48,791 bases of DNA, from assembly GCA_025350965.1 (NCBI GenBank), contig JANXWV010000121.1, forward strand, positions 1 through 48,791, given 5' to 3'. This DNA comes from Rhizobacter sp. (GTDB lineage Bacteria > Pseudomonadota > Gammaproteobacteria > Burkholderiales > Burkholderiaceae_C). Each line of letters starts with the position of its first letter. Position 1 is the stretch's first letter. Positions 10,204 through 19,083 of the stretch are shown here, one piece after another. The notes under the pieces were generated by a model. It searched no databases and was not told where the DNA came from. It was given only the letters and a program-made list of their open reading frames with translations. The translations under genes were made by a program, and so were the position numbers.

Positions 10204-10874
10204 CAAACATGCCGACATTCACTGCCCAGCGCACCGAGATCTGCCGCGTCGGCCGCTCACTTTACGAGCGTGGCTATGTGCACGCGAGCGCCGGCAACGT
10301 CAGCGTGCGCTTGCCCGATGGCGGGGGCTTTCTGATCACGCCGACCGATGCCTGCCTGGGCCGGCTGGAGCCCGGCGCGCTCGCACATGTCGATGTGCAG
10401 GGTGCACAGCGCAGCGGCGAGCCGGCCAGCAAAACGCTTGCGCTTCACCGCAGCATCTACGCCGCCGAACCCGAGGCGCACTGCGTGATCCACACCCATT
10501 CCACGCACCTCGTGGCGCTGACGCTCGCCGGGGTGTGGAGCGCCGCCGACATCGTGCCGCCGATCACGCCGTACTACGTGATGAAGGTTGGCCACGTGCC
10601 GCTGATCGGCTACCACCGGCCCGGCGACCCGCGTGTTGCCGAGCGCGTGACGGAAGCCATCACCGCAGCGCGCAACGCGGGCGTGCCCCTGCGCGCCGTG
10701 ATGCTGGAGCGGCTCGGCCCGAACGTTTGGCACGTCACACCGGCGCAGGCCATGGCCGTGCTCGAAGAACTCGAAGAGACCGCGCGGCTGTGGCTGATGA
10801 CCGAGCCCAAACCCGCGCCCTTGTCGCCTGAGCGCATCGACGAGTTGCGGCAGGCCTTCGGCGCGCGCTGGTGA
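10200..10874 (+). CDS. otnC: 3-oxo-tetronate 4-phosphate decarboxylase (class II aldolase fold)
   Basis: Metal-dependent decarboxylase of 224 aa that yields dihydroxyacetone phosphate and CO2, feeding glycolysis. Class II aldolase/adducin features are the phosphate-binding SAGNVSVRL near residues 31-39, the metal-binding HTHSTH, and a third histidine in GYHRPGDP. Length matches OtnC and L-fuculose-phosphate aldolase relatives. The preceding kinase decides the assignment as OtnC rather than a sugar aldolase. It overlaps otnK by ATGA and is followed by a 37-nt gap. Confidence 0.9.
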   Translation: MTNMPTFTAQRTEICRVGRSLYERGYVHASAGNVSVRLPDGGGFLITPTDACLGRLEPGALAHVDVQGAQRSGEPASKTLALHRSIYAAEPEAHCVIHTHSTHLVALTLAGVWSAADIVPPITPYYVMKVGHVPLIGYHRPGDPRVAERVTEAITAARNAGVPLRAVMLERLGPNVWHVTPAQAMAVLEELEETARLWLMTEPKPAPLSPERIDELRQAFGARW

Positions 10875-10911
10875 TGCACGCGCCCCCACCCCATCAACCG
10901 GCGACCACCCC

Positions 10912-11931
10912 ATGAAATTGCTCATCACCGGCGGCGGCGGCTTTCTCGGGGCGCGGCTGGCGCGCGCGTTGCTGGAAGGCGGCATGCTCGCCGGCCGGCA
11001 CATCGAGGCGATATGCCTCACCGACATCGCCCCACCGCCGCCCGACCTGCTGGCCGATGCGCACGTACATGCCGCGACCGGACCGTTGCTGACGCAACTC
11101 GATGCACTGAAGGAACACCGCTTCGACGGCGTGTTCCACCTGGCCTCGGCCGTATCGGGCGAATGCGAGGCCGATTTCGACTTGGGGCTGCGCTCCAACC
11201 TCGACAGCACGCGCGCGCTGCTCGACGCGCTGCGCGCGCAGGCCGCCGCCGGCGGGCCGGTGGCGCGCATGGTGTTCTCGAGCTCGGTCGCCGTGTTCGG
11301 GCCCGACTCGGGCGTGCCGATGCCCGCGCTCGTCACAGACACCACGCTGCCTGCACCGCAAACCTCGTACGGCACGCAGAAGCTGGTCTGCGAACATCTG
11401 GTGGCCGACTACACGCGCAAGGGCTTCATCGACGGCCGCAGTGCGCGGCTGATGACCGTGACCGTGCGGCCGGGCAAGCCGAACGGCGCCGCGTCGTCGT
11501 TCTTCAGCGGCATCATCCGCGAGCCGCTGGCGGGGGTGGACACGGTCTGCCCGGTGGGGCCGGAGGTGTCGCACCCGGTGTCTTCGCCGGCCCGCACGGT
11601 CGACGGCCTCATCAAGGTGTTCGAGGCCAGCCGCGAAGCGCTGGGCGGGCGCCTGGCGCTCAACCTGCCGGGCCTGAACGTGACCGTGGCCGAGATGCTG
11701 GCTGCGCTCGAACAAGTGGCCGGCCGCGCGGTGCGCGAGCGTGTGCGCTTCGAGCGCGACGAGCGCATCGCATCCATCGTGGGCGGCTGGGCGCGCGGCG
11801 CCACGGCCGAGCGGGCGGCCCGGCTGGGGCTTGCGCCGCACGAGCGCTTCACCGACATCATCGAGCAGTACATCGCCGACTGCCGCGCGCGGCCCGATGC
11901 CGCACTCACACTGAAGGGGCTCATTGCATGA
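10912..11931 (+). CDS. denD: D-erythronate dehydrogenase
   Basis: Extended-SDR (NAD-dependent epimerase-like) enzyme of 339 aa. The N-terminal motif is TGGGGFLG and the catalytic pair is SYGTQK (Tyr-x3-Lys). DenD oxidises D-erythronate to a 2-oxo acid that enters the same otnK/otnC route. The tail, with a helix ending in LKGLIA, matches the family length. Carrying both ltnD and denD implies that both L-threonate and D-erythronate can be used. This is the only gene in the operon not overlapping its upstream neighbour. Its stop overlaps the SDR start. Confidence 0.87.
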   Translation: MKLLITGGGGFLGARLARALLEGGMLAGRHIEAICLTDIAPPPPDLLADAHVHAATGPLLTQLDALKEHRFDGVFHLASAVSGECEADFDLGLRSNLDSTRALLDALRAQAAAGGPVARMVFSSSVAVFGPDSGVPMPALVTDTTLPAPQTSYGTQKLVCEHLVADYTRKGFIDGRSARLMTVTVRPGKPNGAASSFFSGIIREPLAGVDTVCPVGPEVSHPVSSPARTVDGLIKVFEASREALGGRLALNLPGLNVTVAEMLAALEQVAGRAVRERVRFERDERIASIVGGWARGATAERAARLGLAPHERFTDIIEQYIADCRARPDAALTLKGLIA

Positions 11932-12689
11932 ACCAGATCGACCTCAAAGGCCGCGTGGCCGTGATCACCGGCGGGGCACAGGGCATCGGCATGGCCATCG
12001 CCGAACGCATGCTGCACTCGGGTGCCAGCGTGGTGCTGTGGGACGTGGACGCGGCACTGCTCGTGGACGCCGAAACCGCCCTCGGCGCGCTCGGCTCCGG
12101 CGGCAAGATCAGCACCGCCATCGTCGAGCTGACGATGGAAGCCGACGTGGCCGACGCCGCGCAGCGCGCCGTCGCGGCGCATGGCCGCATCGACATCCTC
12201 GTCAACAACGCCGGCATCACCGGTGGCAACGCGCCGACCTGGGAACTGGCGCCCGACGTGTGGCGCCGCGTGATCGAGGTGAACCTGATCGCCCCGTACC
12301 TCACCTGCCGCGCGGTGGTGCCGCAGATGGTGAAGCAGGGCTACGGCCGCATCGTCAACATCGCGTCGGTGGCGGGCAAGGAAGGCAACCCGAACGCGTC
12401 GCACTACAGCGCGTCGAAGGCGGGGTTGATCGCGTTGACCAAGTCGCTCGGCAAGGAGCTGGCAACCCAGGGCGTGCTCGTCAACGCCGTCAGCCCGGCG
12501 GCCGCAAAGACCGCCATGTTCGCGTCGATGACGCAACAGCACATCGACTTCATGCTCAGCAAGATCCCGATGGCCCGCTTCCTGGAAGTGAACGAGGCGG
12601 CCGCGATGGTGGCGTGGCTGGCATCGGAAGAGTGCTCGTTCAGCACGGGCGCGGTGTTCGACCTTTCAGGCGGACGCGCGACGTACTGA
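11928..12689 (+). CDS. Classical SDR-family NAD(P)-dependent oxidoreductase
   Basis: Short-chain dehydrogenase of 253 aa. The cofactor loop is TGGAQGIGMA (residues 15-24), the structural motif is NNAG, and the catalytic Ser-Tyr-Lys set ends in HYSASKAG. It is the last gene of the tetronate operon (ATGA overlap with denD). It may oxidise a polyol or aldose upstream of the tetronates, or be a third acid-sugar dehydrogenase. FabG-like activity is less likely given the operon. Substrate not determinable here. Confidence 0.9.
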   Translation: MNQIDLKGRVAVITGGAQGIGMAIAERMLHSGASVVLWDVDAALLVDAETALGALGSGGKISTAIVELTMEADVADAAQRAVAAHGRIDILVNNAGITGGNAPTWELAPDVWRRVIEVNLIAPYLTCRAVVPQMVKQGYGRIVNIASVAGKEGNPNASHYSASKAGLIALTKSLGKELATQGVLVNAVSPAAAKTAMFASMTQQHIDFMLSKIPMARFLEVNEAAAMVAWLASEECSFSTGAVFDLSGGRATY

Positions 12690-12835
12690 GTTCCACACGG
12701 CGCTCGAGCGCTGCACAACCCCCGGGGCGCGGGGGCAGCCTCCTGTGGATGAGCGATGACGTTTTCGGCAACCTTGGTTAGCGTGGCATTGGTCACCAAC
12801 CTGCGGGCCCTGCCCCGTGCCAACAAGGGAATCCG
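12690..12835. other. Intergenic region with short palindromes after the tetronate operon
   Basis: This 146-bp gap holds the perfect palindrome GCGCTCGAGCGC (12700-12711), a G/C-rich hairpin (CCCCC...GGGGG, about 12719-12736) without a T-run, and the palindrome TTGGTCACCAA (12789-12799). The first two may end the tetronate transcript. The third lies about 40 bp before the PEP-CTERM gene and may be a regulator site. No promoter hexamers stand out. Confidence 0.3.
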
Positions 12836-13837
12836 ATGAACTTCGCTGTTCGCAACCTCGCCGTTGCCCTGATCGCCTGCGGCGCCATTACCGCCACCCA
12901 CGCCGCTTCGGGTGTGCCAGAACTGCGTCACTTCGAGATCAACACCATCTCTCCCAGCGGGCCGTCACAGAGCTGGAGGGGCAGTGACAATTTCAACAAC
13001 GGTGACCCCTACACGGGGCTCACGTACGAACGCAACGCATCCGGCTTCCCGACAGTGGCCGGCGCATACCAGGCATCGACGTTGACGGCGGGCGCCGAAC
13101 TGAATGGCGCCGGCAGCGACTTCGTGGGCACCCACTACGGCGTGGGTGGCCTCGCGTTCCGCCTTGGTGACTCGATCGACACCACCAACAACCTCACGCC
13201 GGCAGGCACCAGCGCCCGTTCGACCATCCTGCGTCCGTCTATCGTGGCGGGTACTGCGCTCGGCTTGCTCCCGAAGTCGGGTGGGTTCGAGATGTTTTCA
13301 GTCTGGAACTACGCGCCGCTGCAAGCCGGCGAGTCGCTCGCGCTGGTGATCGCGGGAACCAACGGCCCGAACTACACCGACCGCCTGAACCTCGCGATGC
13401 GCAGCGACTACGCGACCGGCGCGGTGACGTTCTCGTTCGAGCAGCAATCGATCGTCGGCACCACGATCACGCGCACCACGCTCGGCTCGGTCACGCCGAG
13501 CGCCATGTACGGCGATCTGTCGAGCGTCGACCACTTCGCCTTCGGCCTGCGCCGCGACGTTCCGACGGCCCTCGACCCGAACCCGACAGTCCATGCGTCC
13601 ATTACCTTTCTCGATGCTGCGGTCGATGCCAACGACAGTCTGATCGAGCTGGCCCGATACGACTTCAGTGCCACCGGCGTGAGCTTTCAGAGTGCGATCA
13701 GCAACTTCGCCTCGCCGTTCCTCGCAGCGAACTGGACCGAGCCGAATGTCACAGCCGTCCCCGAGCCCGGCACGTGGGCGCTGATGGCCCTGGGCCTCAC
13801 CGGCCTCGGTCTGCGGGCGCGGCAGCGCAAGGCCTGA
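12836..13837 (+). CDS. PEP-CTERM sorting-domain protein
   Basis: Exported protein of 333 aa. The Sec signal peptide is residues 1-24 (ending THAAS). The body is a beta-rich, Ser/Thr/Asn-rich domain of unknown function. The C-terminus has the sorting signal VPEPGTWALMALGLTGLGL followed by ARQRK, which is the VPEP motif, membrane helix and basic cluster recognised by exosortase systems. The exosortase itself is not in the window. Such proteins are linked to exopolysaccharide or floc formation. The gene stands alone and converges on the TPR lipoprotein with a 27-nt gap. Confidence 0.88.
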   Translation: MNFAVRNLAVALIACGAITATHAASGVPELRHFEINTISPSGPSQSWRGSDNFNNGDPYTGLTYERNASGFPTVAGAYQASTLTAGAELNGAGSDFVGTHYGVGGLAFRLGDSIDTTNNLTPAGTSARSTILRPSIVAGTALGLLPKSGGFEMFSVWNYAPLQAGESLALVIAGTNGPNYTDRLNLAMRSDYATGAVTFSFEQQSIVGTTITRTTLGSVTPSAMYGDLSSVDHFAFGLRRDVPTALDPNPTVHASITFLDAAVDANDSLIELARYDFSATGVSFQSAISNFASPFLAANWTEPNVTAVPEPGTWALMALGLTGLGLRARQRKA

Positions 13838-13864
13838 AGACCCGCCTGGAAGCGGCGCGCCGGT

Positions 13865-15562
13865 TCACGCTCCCGGCGATGCCGCGCGCAGAGGCGCATC
13901 TGCCCCCGACCAGGCGCGCTCGTACTGCTGCTTCACCGCCGCTGTCTCTGCTGCCTTCGCCTGCCGCTGCGTCGCCGCGAGCAGGCCACGCAAGGCCCAA
14001 CCGCTGCCGGGTTGTGCGCGCAGGTCGTCGCGGAATGCGGCTTCGGCTTCAGCCCAGCGGCCGGCGCGCATGAGCAGTTGCCCAAGTTGGATGCGCGAGC
14101 CGGCGCCCAGGATCGGGGGCTCTTGCCCTTCCAGAGCGGCTTCCAATTCGGCGGCGCGCTGCAAGGTGGCGCGGGCGGCGGCCGCGTCGCCGCTGGCGGC
14201 TTCGACCTCGGCCTGCAGTTGCGCGCTCAACACCGCGAGGACGGTGCGCTTTTCTTCATCGGGCTTCTGACCGGCCGACGGCGGCGATTCGAGCACACGC
14301 TTCAACGCGGCGGAGGCCTCGCGTGCCGCCGCGAGATTGCCGGTGCGCGCGAAGGCGATCCCGCGCGCATGCTCGCGCACGCCGGCGGCCATGCCCTTGT
14401 CACCGGCTGCCTCAGGCTCGCTCAGCACGGCGTCGAAACGTTCGAGCCGCACCAGCGTGAGCAGCGGCAGGCTGCGCATCAGCTCGCTGTAGCTGCTCTT
14501 GCCCTTGGCGGCCAGCACGGCGAGCGCGCGTGCCTGCGCGAGCGCCTCGTCGCCATGCCCGTCCATCAGCGCGGCGAACCACAGGAAATAGGTGTTGTGC
14601 CGGTCCCAGTTGTGCACGGTCTCGAAGCCTTGTGACTTGGTGAGCGCGGTTTGCCGCAGCTCGGCCGCAAGCGCTTCTTCGTTGACGCGCCGCGCGTCAC
14701 CGTAGCGCGCCAGGCGAACGTACACGTGCGAGGGCATGTGCACCAGGTGCGGCGATTCAGGCGCGAGCCGGCCCAGGCGGTCGGCAGCTGTGGCGGCGAG
14801 CTCGGGCATGGGCGACGTGTCCATTGCATGCACGAGGTAGTGGTTCAGGCCGGTGTGGTCGGGTGTCTTCGCGAGCGCGGCCTCCAGGCGCTGCACCATC
14901 AGCAGCACGTCGGGCGAAGGTGCGCCGGTCTTGCGGTCCCACAGCACATCAGGTGTGGCGATGATCACCGCCTCGGCGAAGAACGAGGTGATGTCGGGGT
15001 CGGCGGGGTAAGCGTCGGAGAGCTCGCGCATCTTGCGCGCATAGGCCACGTCGAGCGGGTCGGAAGCCTCCACGCCAGGCTTGCCGCAGCTGGCAGCGAG
15101 CAGCGGTGCGTCCATCGGGTCGATGCGCTTCGCATCGGCATAGCGCAGCACCAATGCATCGATGAGGGCGGCCTCGCGCTTCGTGGCGCCGCCACCGTGG
15201 GCGCGCGCGTAACGCGCATAGCGGCGCGCCTCGGCCATGTCGCCGCGCGGGCCGCTGTTGATGTTCGGCCCGAGTGCATAGGCCACGCCCCAGGCGCACA
15301 TGGCGCAGTTCGGGTCTTTGGCAAGCGCGGCCTTGAAGGTGCGAGCGGCCTCGTCTTCGTTGAACGCGTACGACTGCAGCATGCCGCGCGTGAACAGAAC
15401 CTGCGCCTCGGGCACGGTGGTCGTGATGAGCCAGGCGAGCGTGCCGAAACCTTCGAGCACCGGTGCACGGGCCGTGCGGTCGGGTTCGAAGAACATGGCG
15501 CATGCCGTGAGCGCCACCGCGCCCCCAGCCACTGCGAGAGAACGAAACGCGACGAGTCCCAT
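13865..15562 (-). CDS. TPR-repeat lipoprotein
   Basis: Protein of 565 aa with a lipoprotein signal: MGLVAFRSLAVAGGAVALTAC, lipobox cysteine at residue 21. The body is alpha-helical with TPR-like repeats (for example RGMLQSYAFNEDEAARTFKAA and HDxGLNHYLVHAMD-type segments) and belongs to the large uncharacterised tetratricopeptide family. The start chosen has GGGGAG just upstream. The frame extends to 15637 but overlaps the ligase gene. It begins 35 nt after the acyl-CoA ligase stop on the same strand, so the two are probably co-transcribed. Function unknown. Confidence 0.85.
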   Translation of the reverse strand: MGLVAFRSLAVAGGAVALTACAMFFEPDRTARAPVLEGFGTLAWLITTTVPEAQVLFTRGMLQSYAFNEDEAARTFKAALAKDPNCAMCAWGVAYALGPNINSGPRGDMAEARRYARYARAHGGGATKREAALIDALVLRYADAKRIDPMDAPLLAASCGKPGVEASDPLDVAYARKMRELSDAYPADPDITSFFAEAVIIATPDVLWDRKTGAPSPDVLLMVQRLEAALAKTPDHTGLNHYLVHAMDTSPMPELAATAADRLGRLAPESPHLVHMPSHVYVRLARYGDARRVNEEALAAELRQTALTKSQGFETVHNWDRHNTYFLWFAALMDGHGDEALAQARALAVLAAKGKSSYSELMRSLPLLTLVRLERFDAVLSEPEAAGDKGMAAGVREHARGIAFARTGNLAAAREASAALKRVLESPPSAGQKPDEEKRTVLAVLSAQLQAEVEAASGDAAAARATLQRAAELEAALEGQEPPILGAGSRIQLGQLLMRAGRWAEAEAAFRDDLRAQPGSGWALRGLLAATQRQAKAAETAAVKQQYERAWSGADAPLRAASPGA

Positions 15563-15597
15563 GGGTGCTCCCCAAAGCGGCCGCGTCGCGAACCGTG

Positions 15598-17370
15598 TCA
15601 GGCCTTCGCAGCCTCCTGGTCCTGCAGCAGCCGCCACATCACCTTGCCCGACCCGGACTTGGGCAGGCTCTCGACGAACTCTACCAACTTGGGCACCTTG
15701 TAGGCGGCCATGTGCTCGCGCGCCCAGGCGGTGATGTCTTCCGGGTTCGTGTTGCCGCGCGCCTCGGCGCGGAGCACGATCACAGCCTTGACGGTTTCGC
15801 CACGGTAGGCATCACGTGCCGAGATGATGCAGGCCTCTTGCACGGCAGGGTGCTTGAAGAGCAACAACTCCACCTCCGCCGGCCAGACCTTGAACCCGCT
15901 CGCGTTGATCATGCGCTTGAGCCGGTCGGTCATGAAGAAGTAGCCTTCCTCGTCCATGCGGCCGAGGTCGCCGGTGCGGAAGAACTTCGCGCCACCATCG
16001 ACGAAGGGCAATGCGGTGAAGGCGTTGTCGGTGGCCTTCGGGTGGCCCCAGTAGCCCTTGAACACCATCGGCCCGCGGGTGACGATTTCACCGACCTCGC
16101 CAACGGGCATCTCGGCCAGCGTCAGCGGGTCGACCACGTACGACTCGACACTGAAGATCGGGAAGCCCAGGCACTGCAGCTTGGCGCGCTCGGGCGGGTT
16201 GGCGTGGGTGGGCGCGGCGGTTTCGGTCAGGCCGTAGCCCTCGGCGAACGGCAGCTTGAACTCGTCGAGCAGCCGCTGCGCCACGGCCTGCGGCATGGCG
16301 GCGCCGCCGCCGCTGAGGTAGGTCAGGCTGGTCAGGTCGAAGCTCTTGTAGTTGGGGCTCGCGAACAGGTCGATGATCATCGTGGGGATGCACGTGAAGT
16401 GCGTGATCCGGTACTTCGAGATCAACCGCCCGGCGAGTTCGCGGTCCCAGCGCGGCAGGATCACGCTGGTGCTGCCGATGAACACGTTGCCGAGCACGCC
16501 GTACAGCATGCCGGTGATGTGGAACATCGGCACGACCGCGAGGCTGATCGACTCGGGGCTCGCGTGCCCCCACTGCCCGCCGCCCACCGCGTTCGACATC
16601 AGTGTGCGGTGGGTGTGGATGCAGCCCTTGGGCAGGCCGGTAGTGCCCGAGGTGTAGGGCAGCAGCGCCATGTCGTCGGGCTGCGCGGTGTGCGGGCCGG
16701 GCACCCGACCTTCCTTGATCACATCGAGCCAGCGCTCGAAGCGCGCGCTGCCGCCGTCGGGCAGGGCCGGATCGCTGCGAAGCCAGGCTTCCATCGCGGC
16801 CGGCGGCGCGTCGGCCGGGTCGATGGGGCCGAGCGGCATGGTGTCGGTGTAGCGGGTGACGAGCACGTGGCCCAGCCGCTGCCCGGCCGGCACCTCGGGG
16901 CTTGCATTGGCCGTGGCCACGATGCCGGCCAGGTCGGCCGAGCAGATGACCACGCGCGTCTGCGGGTCGGTGATGTAGTGGCTGAACTCGTCGGCGCGGT
17001 TCATCGGGTTCACCGGCACCACCACCGCGTTGGCACGCAGGACGGCGTAGCACGCGACCGCGTACTGCGGGCAGTTCTGCATGAACACCGCGACCCGGTC
17101 GCCGGCTTTCACGCCCACGCTTTGCAGCCAGCCAGCCAGGGATTCGGCCTGCGCCTGCATTTCGCCGAAGCTGAGCGCCCGGCCGAAGAACAGGTAAGCC
17201 GGTTTGTGCGGGAAGCGCGCCGCCGATACCTGCAGGTTGAACCACAGCGAGGTCTCGGGCACGGCCAGCGCGCGCGGAATACGCCTGGGCCAGACGGCAT
17301 GGTGCGGGCGCGTGTTGGCCAGGGAATCGGGCGGGGCGATGGTGTCGTTGGATGGCAAGGGAAACTCCAT
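15598..17370 (-). CDS. AMP-forming acyl-CoA ligase (long-chain fatty acid type)
   Basis: ANL-superfamily enzyme of 590 aa activating a carboxylic acid to its CoA thioester via an acyl-adenylate. The P-loop-like motif YTSGTTGLPKG, the A5 motif YGLTETAAP, the A7 motif FFRTGDLGRMDEEGY and the A10 lysine motif PKSGSGKVM are all present. Start at MEFPLP (17370) is preferred; the frame is open to 17466, but the extra leader has no family counterpart. The substrate is probably a medium or long chain fatty or aromatic acid. It is divergent from the amino-acid transporter across 194 bp. Confidence 0.93.
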   Translation of the reverse strand: MEFPLPSNDTIAPPDSLANTRPHHAVWPRRIPRALAVPETSLWFNLQVSAARFPHKPAYLFFGRALSFGEMQAQAESLAGWLQSVGVKAGDRVAVFMQNCPQYAVACYAVLRANAVVVPVNPMNRADEFSHYITDPQTRVVICSADLAGIVATANASPEVPAGQRLGHVLVTRYTDTMPLGPIDPADAPPAAMEAWLRSDPALPDGGSARFERWLDVIKEGRVPGPHTAQPDDMALLPYTSGTTGLPKGCIHTHRTLMSNAVGGGQWGHASPESISLAVVPMFHITGMLYGVLGNVFIGSTSVILPRWDRELAGRLISKYRITHFTCIPTMIIDLFASPNYKSFDLTSLTYLSGGGAAMPQAVAQRLLDEFKLPFAEGYGLTETAAPTHANPPERAKLQCLGFPIFSVESYVVDPLTLAEMPVGEVGEIVTRGPMVFKGYWGHPKATDNAFTALPFVDGGAKFFRTGDLGRMDEEGYFFMTDRLKRMINASGFKVWPAEVELLLFKHPAVQEACIISARDAYRGETVKAVIVLRAEARGNTNPEDITAWAREHMAAYKVPKLVEFVESLPKSGSGKVMWRLLQDQEAAKA

Positions 17371-17397
17371 GAGTGCAGGCAGCGCGGACAGTGGGCG

Positions 17398-17463
17398 CCG
17401 GGTGTGCCCGAGGTATAGCGCAGCAGGCGGCTGGCGCAAACGGAGACAACCCGGGTGTGCCCG
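17398..17463. repeat. Pair of 13-bp direct repeats CCGGGTGTGCCCG, 53 bp apart
   Basis: Exact copies lie at 17398-17410 and 17451-17463. Each copy is itself an inverted repeat (CGGG-TGTG-CCCG). The 53-bp spacing is close to five helical turns, so both would face the same side of the DNA. They sit upstream of the sigma54-type promoter for the amino-acid transporter and are candidate binding sites for an enhancer-binding or other regulator. Confidence 0.5.
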
Positions 17464-17473
17464 CACGCAGCAG

Positions 17474-17491
17474 CCGGCACAGAGCTTGCAT
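17474..17491 (+). promoter_or_regulatory. Candidate sigma54 (-24/-12) promoter of the amino-acid ABC operon
   Basis: The sequence CCGGCACAGAGCTTGCAT matches the RpoN consensus TGGCACG-N4-TTGCA. The invariant GG (17476-17477) and GC (17488-17489) are exactly ten bases apart, GGCAC and TTGCA are intact, and two flanking positions of the -24 box differ. Predicted transcription start is near 17502, giving a leader of about 63 nt to the ATG at 17565. Nitrogen-controlled expression would fit an amino-acid importer. Confidence 0.55.
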
Positions 17492-17564
17492 AGTGATGCG
17501 TTAGTCTCACGCCCAGCGCCAAGACGCCTGCACGTGACACGCCCAAGCCCTGGAGACCTCGCCC

Positions 17565-18374
17565 ATGACGACCCGCCGCACGCTTCTCAAACGACTCTCG
17601 CTGAACACCCTCGCCGCGCTCGCTGCGGCACCGATGCTCTGGCTCGGCAGCGCCCACGCGCAGACCGCGCTCGACGACGTGATGGCGAAGAAGACCATCC
17701 TGATTGCCATTCCCACCGACTCGGCGCCCTATGGCTTCGTCGGCACCGACCTCGCGCCACAGGGGCTCGACGTGGACATGGCGAACCTGATCGGCGCCAA
17801 GCTCGGCGTGAAGGTCGAGCTGGTGCCGGTGACCAGCGCCAACCGCATTGCGTACCTTCAAACGAAGAAGGCCGACCTCGTGATTTCCACGCTCGGCAAG
17901 AACCCGGACCGCGAGAAGGTCATCGATTTCACGAGCGCGTACTCGCCGTTCTTCCAGGCCGTGTTCGGGCCGAAGAGCCTCAGCGTCAAGACTCCGGCGG
18001 ACCTGGCGGGCAAGAGCGTGGCCGTGACACGCGGTGCGATGGAAGACCAGGAACTCGGCAAGATCGCCCCTCCCGGCGTGGACATCAAGCGCTTCGAAGA
18101 CATGAACGGCACGGTCTCGGCGTTCTCGGCCGGGCAGGTGCAATTGATGGCGGTCGGCGCGTCGGTGGCCGGCAACTTCATGGGCAAGAGCCCGCAACTG
18201 GGCACCGAGTTCAAGCTGCTGCTGAAGGACTCGCCCAACTACATCGGCGTGGCCAAGGGCGAAGACAAGCTGCGCCTGAAGGTCAACGACATCATTGCCG
18301 ACGCGCGCAAGTCGGGCGAGCTGAACAAGCTTGCGCTGAAGTGGCTCGGCCGGCCGCTGGGAGAGCTGCCCTGA
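17565..18374 (+). CDS. Polar amino-acid ABC transporter, periplasmic binding protein
   Basis: Family 3 solute-binding protein of 269 aa. Its signal sequence begins MTTRRTLLKRLSLNTL and ends GSAHAQ, and the RR pair makes Tat export possible. The mature domain has the family motifs LIAIPTDSAPYGFVG near the N-terminus, FDVDMANLIG-type GLDVDMANLIGAKLG, and the hinge segment KKADLVISTLGKNPDREK. It begins an operon of binding protein, two permeases and ATPase. GGAG lies upstream of the ATG. Specific amino acid unknown; glutamate, glutamine or a basic amino acid are possible. Confidence 0.95.
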   Translation: MTTRRTLLKRLSLNTLAALAAAPMLWLGSAHAQTALDDVMAKKTILIAIPTDSAPYGFVGTDLAPQGLDVDMANLIGAKLGVKVELVPVTSANRIAYLQTKKADLVISTLGKNPDREKVIDFTSAYSPFFQAVFGPKSLSVKTPADLAGKSVAVTRGAMEDQELGKIAPPGVDIKRFEDMNGTVSAFSAGQVQLMAVGASVAGNFMGKSPQLGTEFKLLLKDSPNYIGVAKGEDKLRLKVNDIIADARKSGELNKLALKWLGRPLGELP

Positions 18375-18407
18375 ACTTTGCTCTGAGCTGCACCTGACCC
18401 GTTCCAC

Positions 18408-19067
18408 ATGATTGCCTTCGACTTCGGCGCCGTTCTCGCCGAGTGGCCGCTGCTGGCCAGGGGTGTGGCGGCCACGGTGGCGCTGACTGCCGTGTCGGCC
18501 AGCGTCGGCGTGGCGCTGGGCGTGGCGTGTGCCTGGGCGCGGCTGCATGGGCCGGCGTGGTTGAAGCGGGTGGTGGGCGCGTATGTCGAGCTGATCCGCA
18601 ACACGCCGTTCATCGTGCAGCTGTTCTTCCTGTTCTTCGGCTTGCCGCAGCTCGGCGTGAAGCTGTCGCCCGAGGTGGCTTCGGTGCTGGCCATGGTCGT
18701 GAACCTGGGCGCCTACGCGGCCGAGATCGTGCGGGCCGGCATTGCGACCACGCCGAAAGGGCAGATCGAAGCGGCACAGAGCCTGGCGCTGACCGAGCTG
18801 CAGGTGTTCACGCGCGTGGTGTTGCCGCCGTCGCTCAAACGTGTGTGGCCCGCCCTCGTCAGCCAGATCATCATCGTGATGCTCGGCTCGGCGGTGTGCG
18901 GGCAGATCTCGACGCCCGAACTCTCCTATGCAGCGAACCTGATCCAGTCGCGCAACTTCCGCGCGTTCGAGGCCTTCATCATCGCCACACTCCTGTACCT
19001 GGCCTTGTCGATGGCCTTGCGCAAGTTGTTGAACTGGGCCGGGCCCCGGTTCATCTTCGGGCGCTGA
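18408..19067 (+). CDS. Polar amino-acid ABC transporter permease (HisM/GlnP type)
   Basis: Inner-membrane permease of 219 aa with about five hydrophobic helices. The family motif YVELIRNTPFIVQLFFLFFG is present and the EAA coupling loop reads EAAQSLALTELQVFTRVVLP. It lies 33 nt after the binding-protein stop and 16 nt before the second permease. It forms a heterodimer with that protein. Confidence 0.95.
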   Translation: MIAFDFGAVLAEWPLLARGVAATVALTAVSASVGVALGVACAWARLHGPAWLKRVVGAYVELIRNTPFIVQLFFLFFGLPQLGVKLSPEVASVLAMVVNLGAYAAEIVRAGIATTPKGQIEAAQSLALTELQVFTRVVLPPSLKRVWPALVSQIIIVMLGSAVCGQISTPELSYAANLIQSRNFRAFEAFIIATLLYLALSMALRKLLNWAGPRFIFGR

Positions 19068-19083
19068 CGCTAAGGCAACGACG

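Noticed and set aside
15300..17418. Plus-strand frames opposite the acyl-CoA ligase and TPR genes
   Set aside because: These shadow frames have biased composition, no domains and no ribosome sites.
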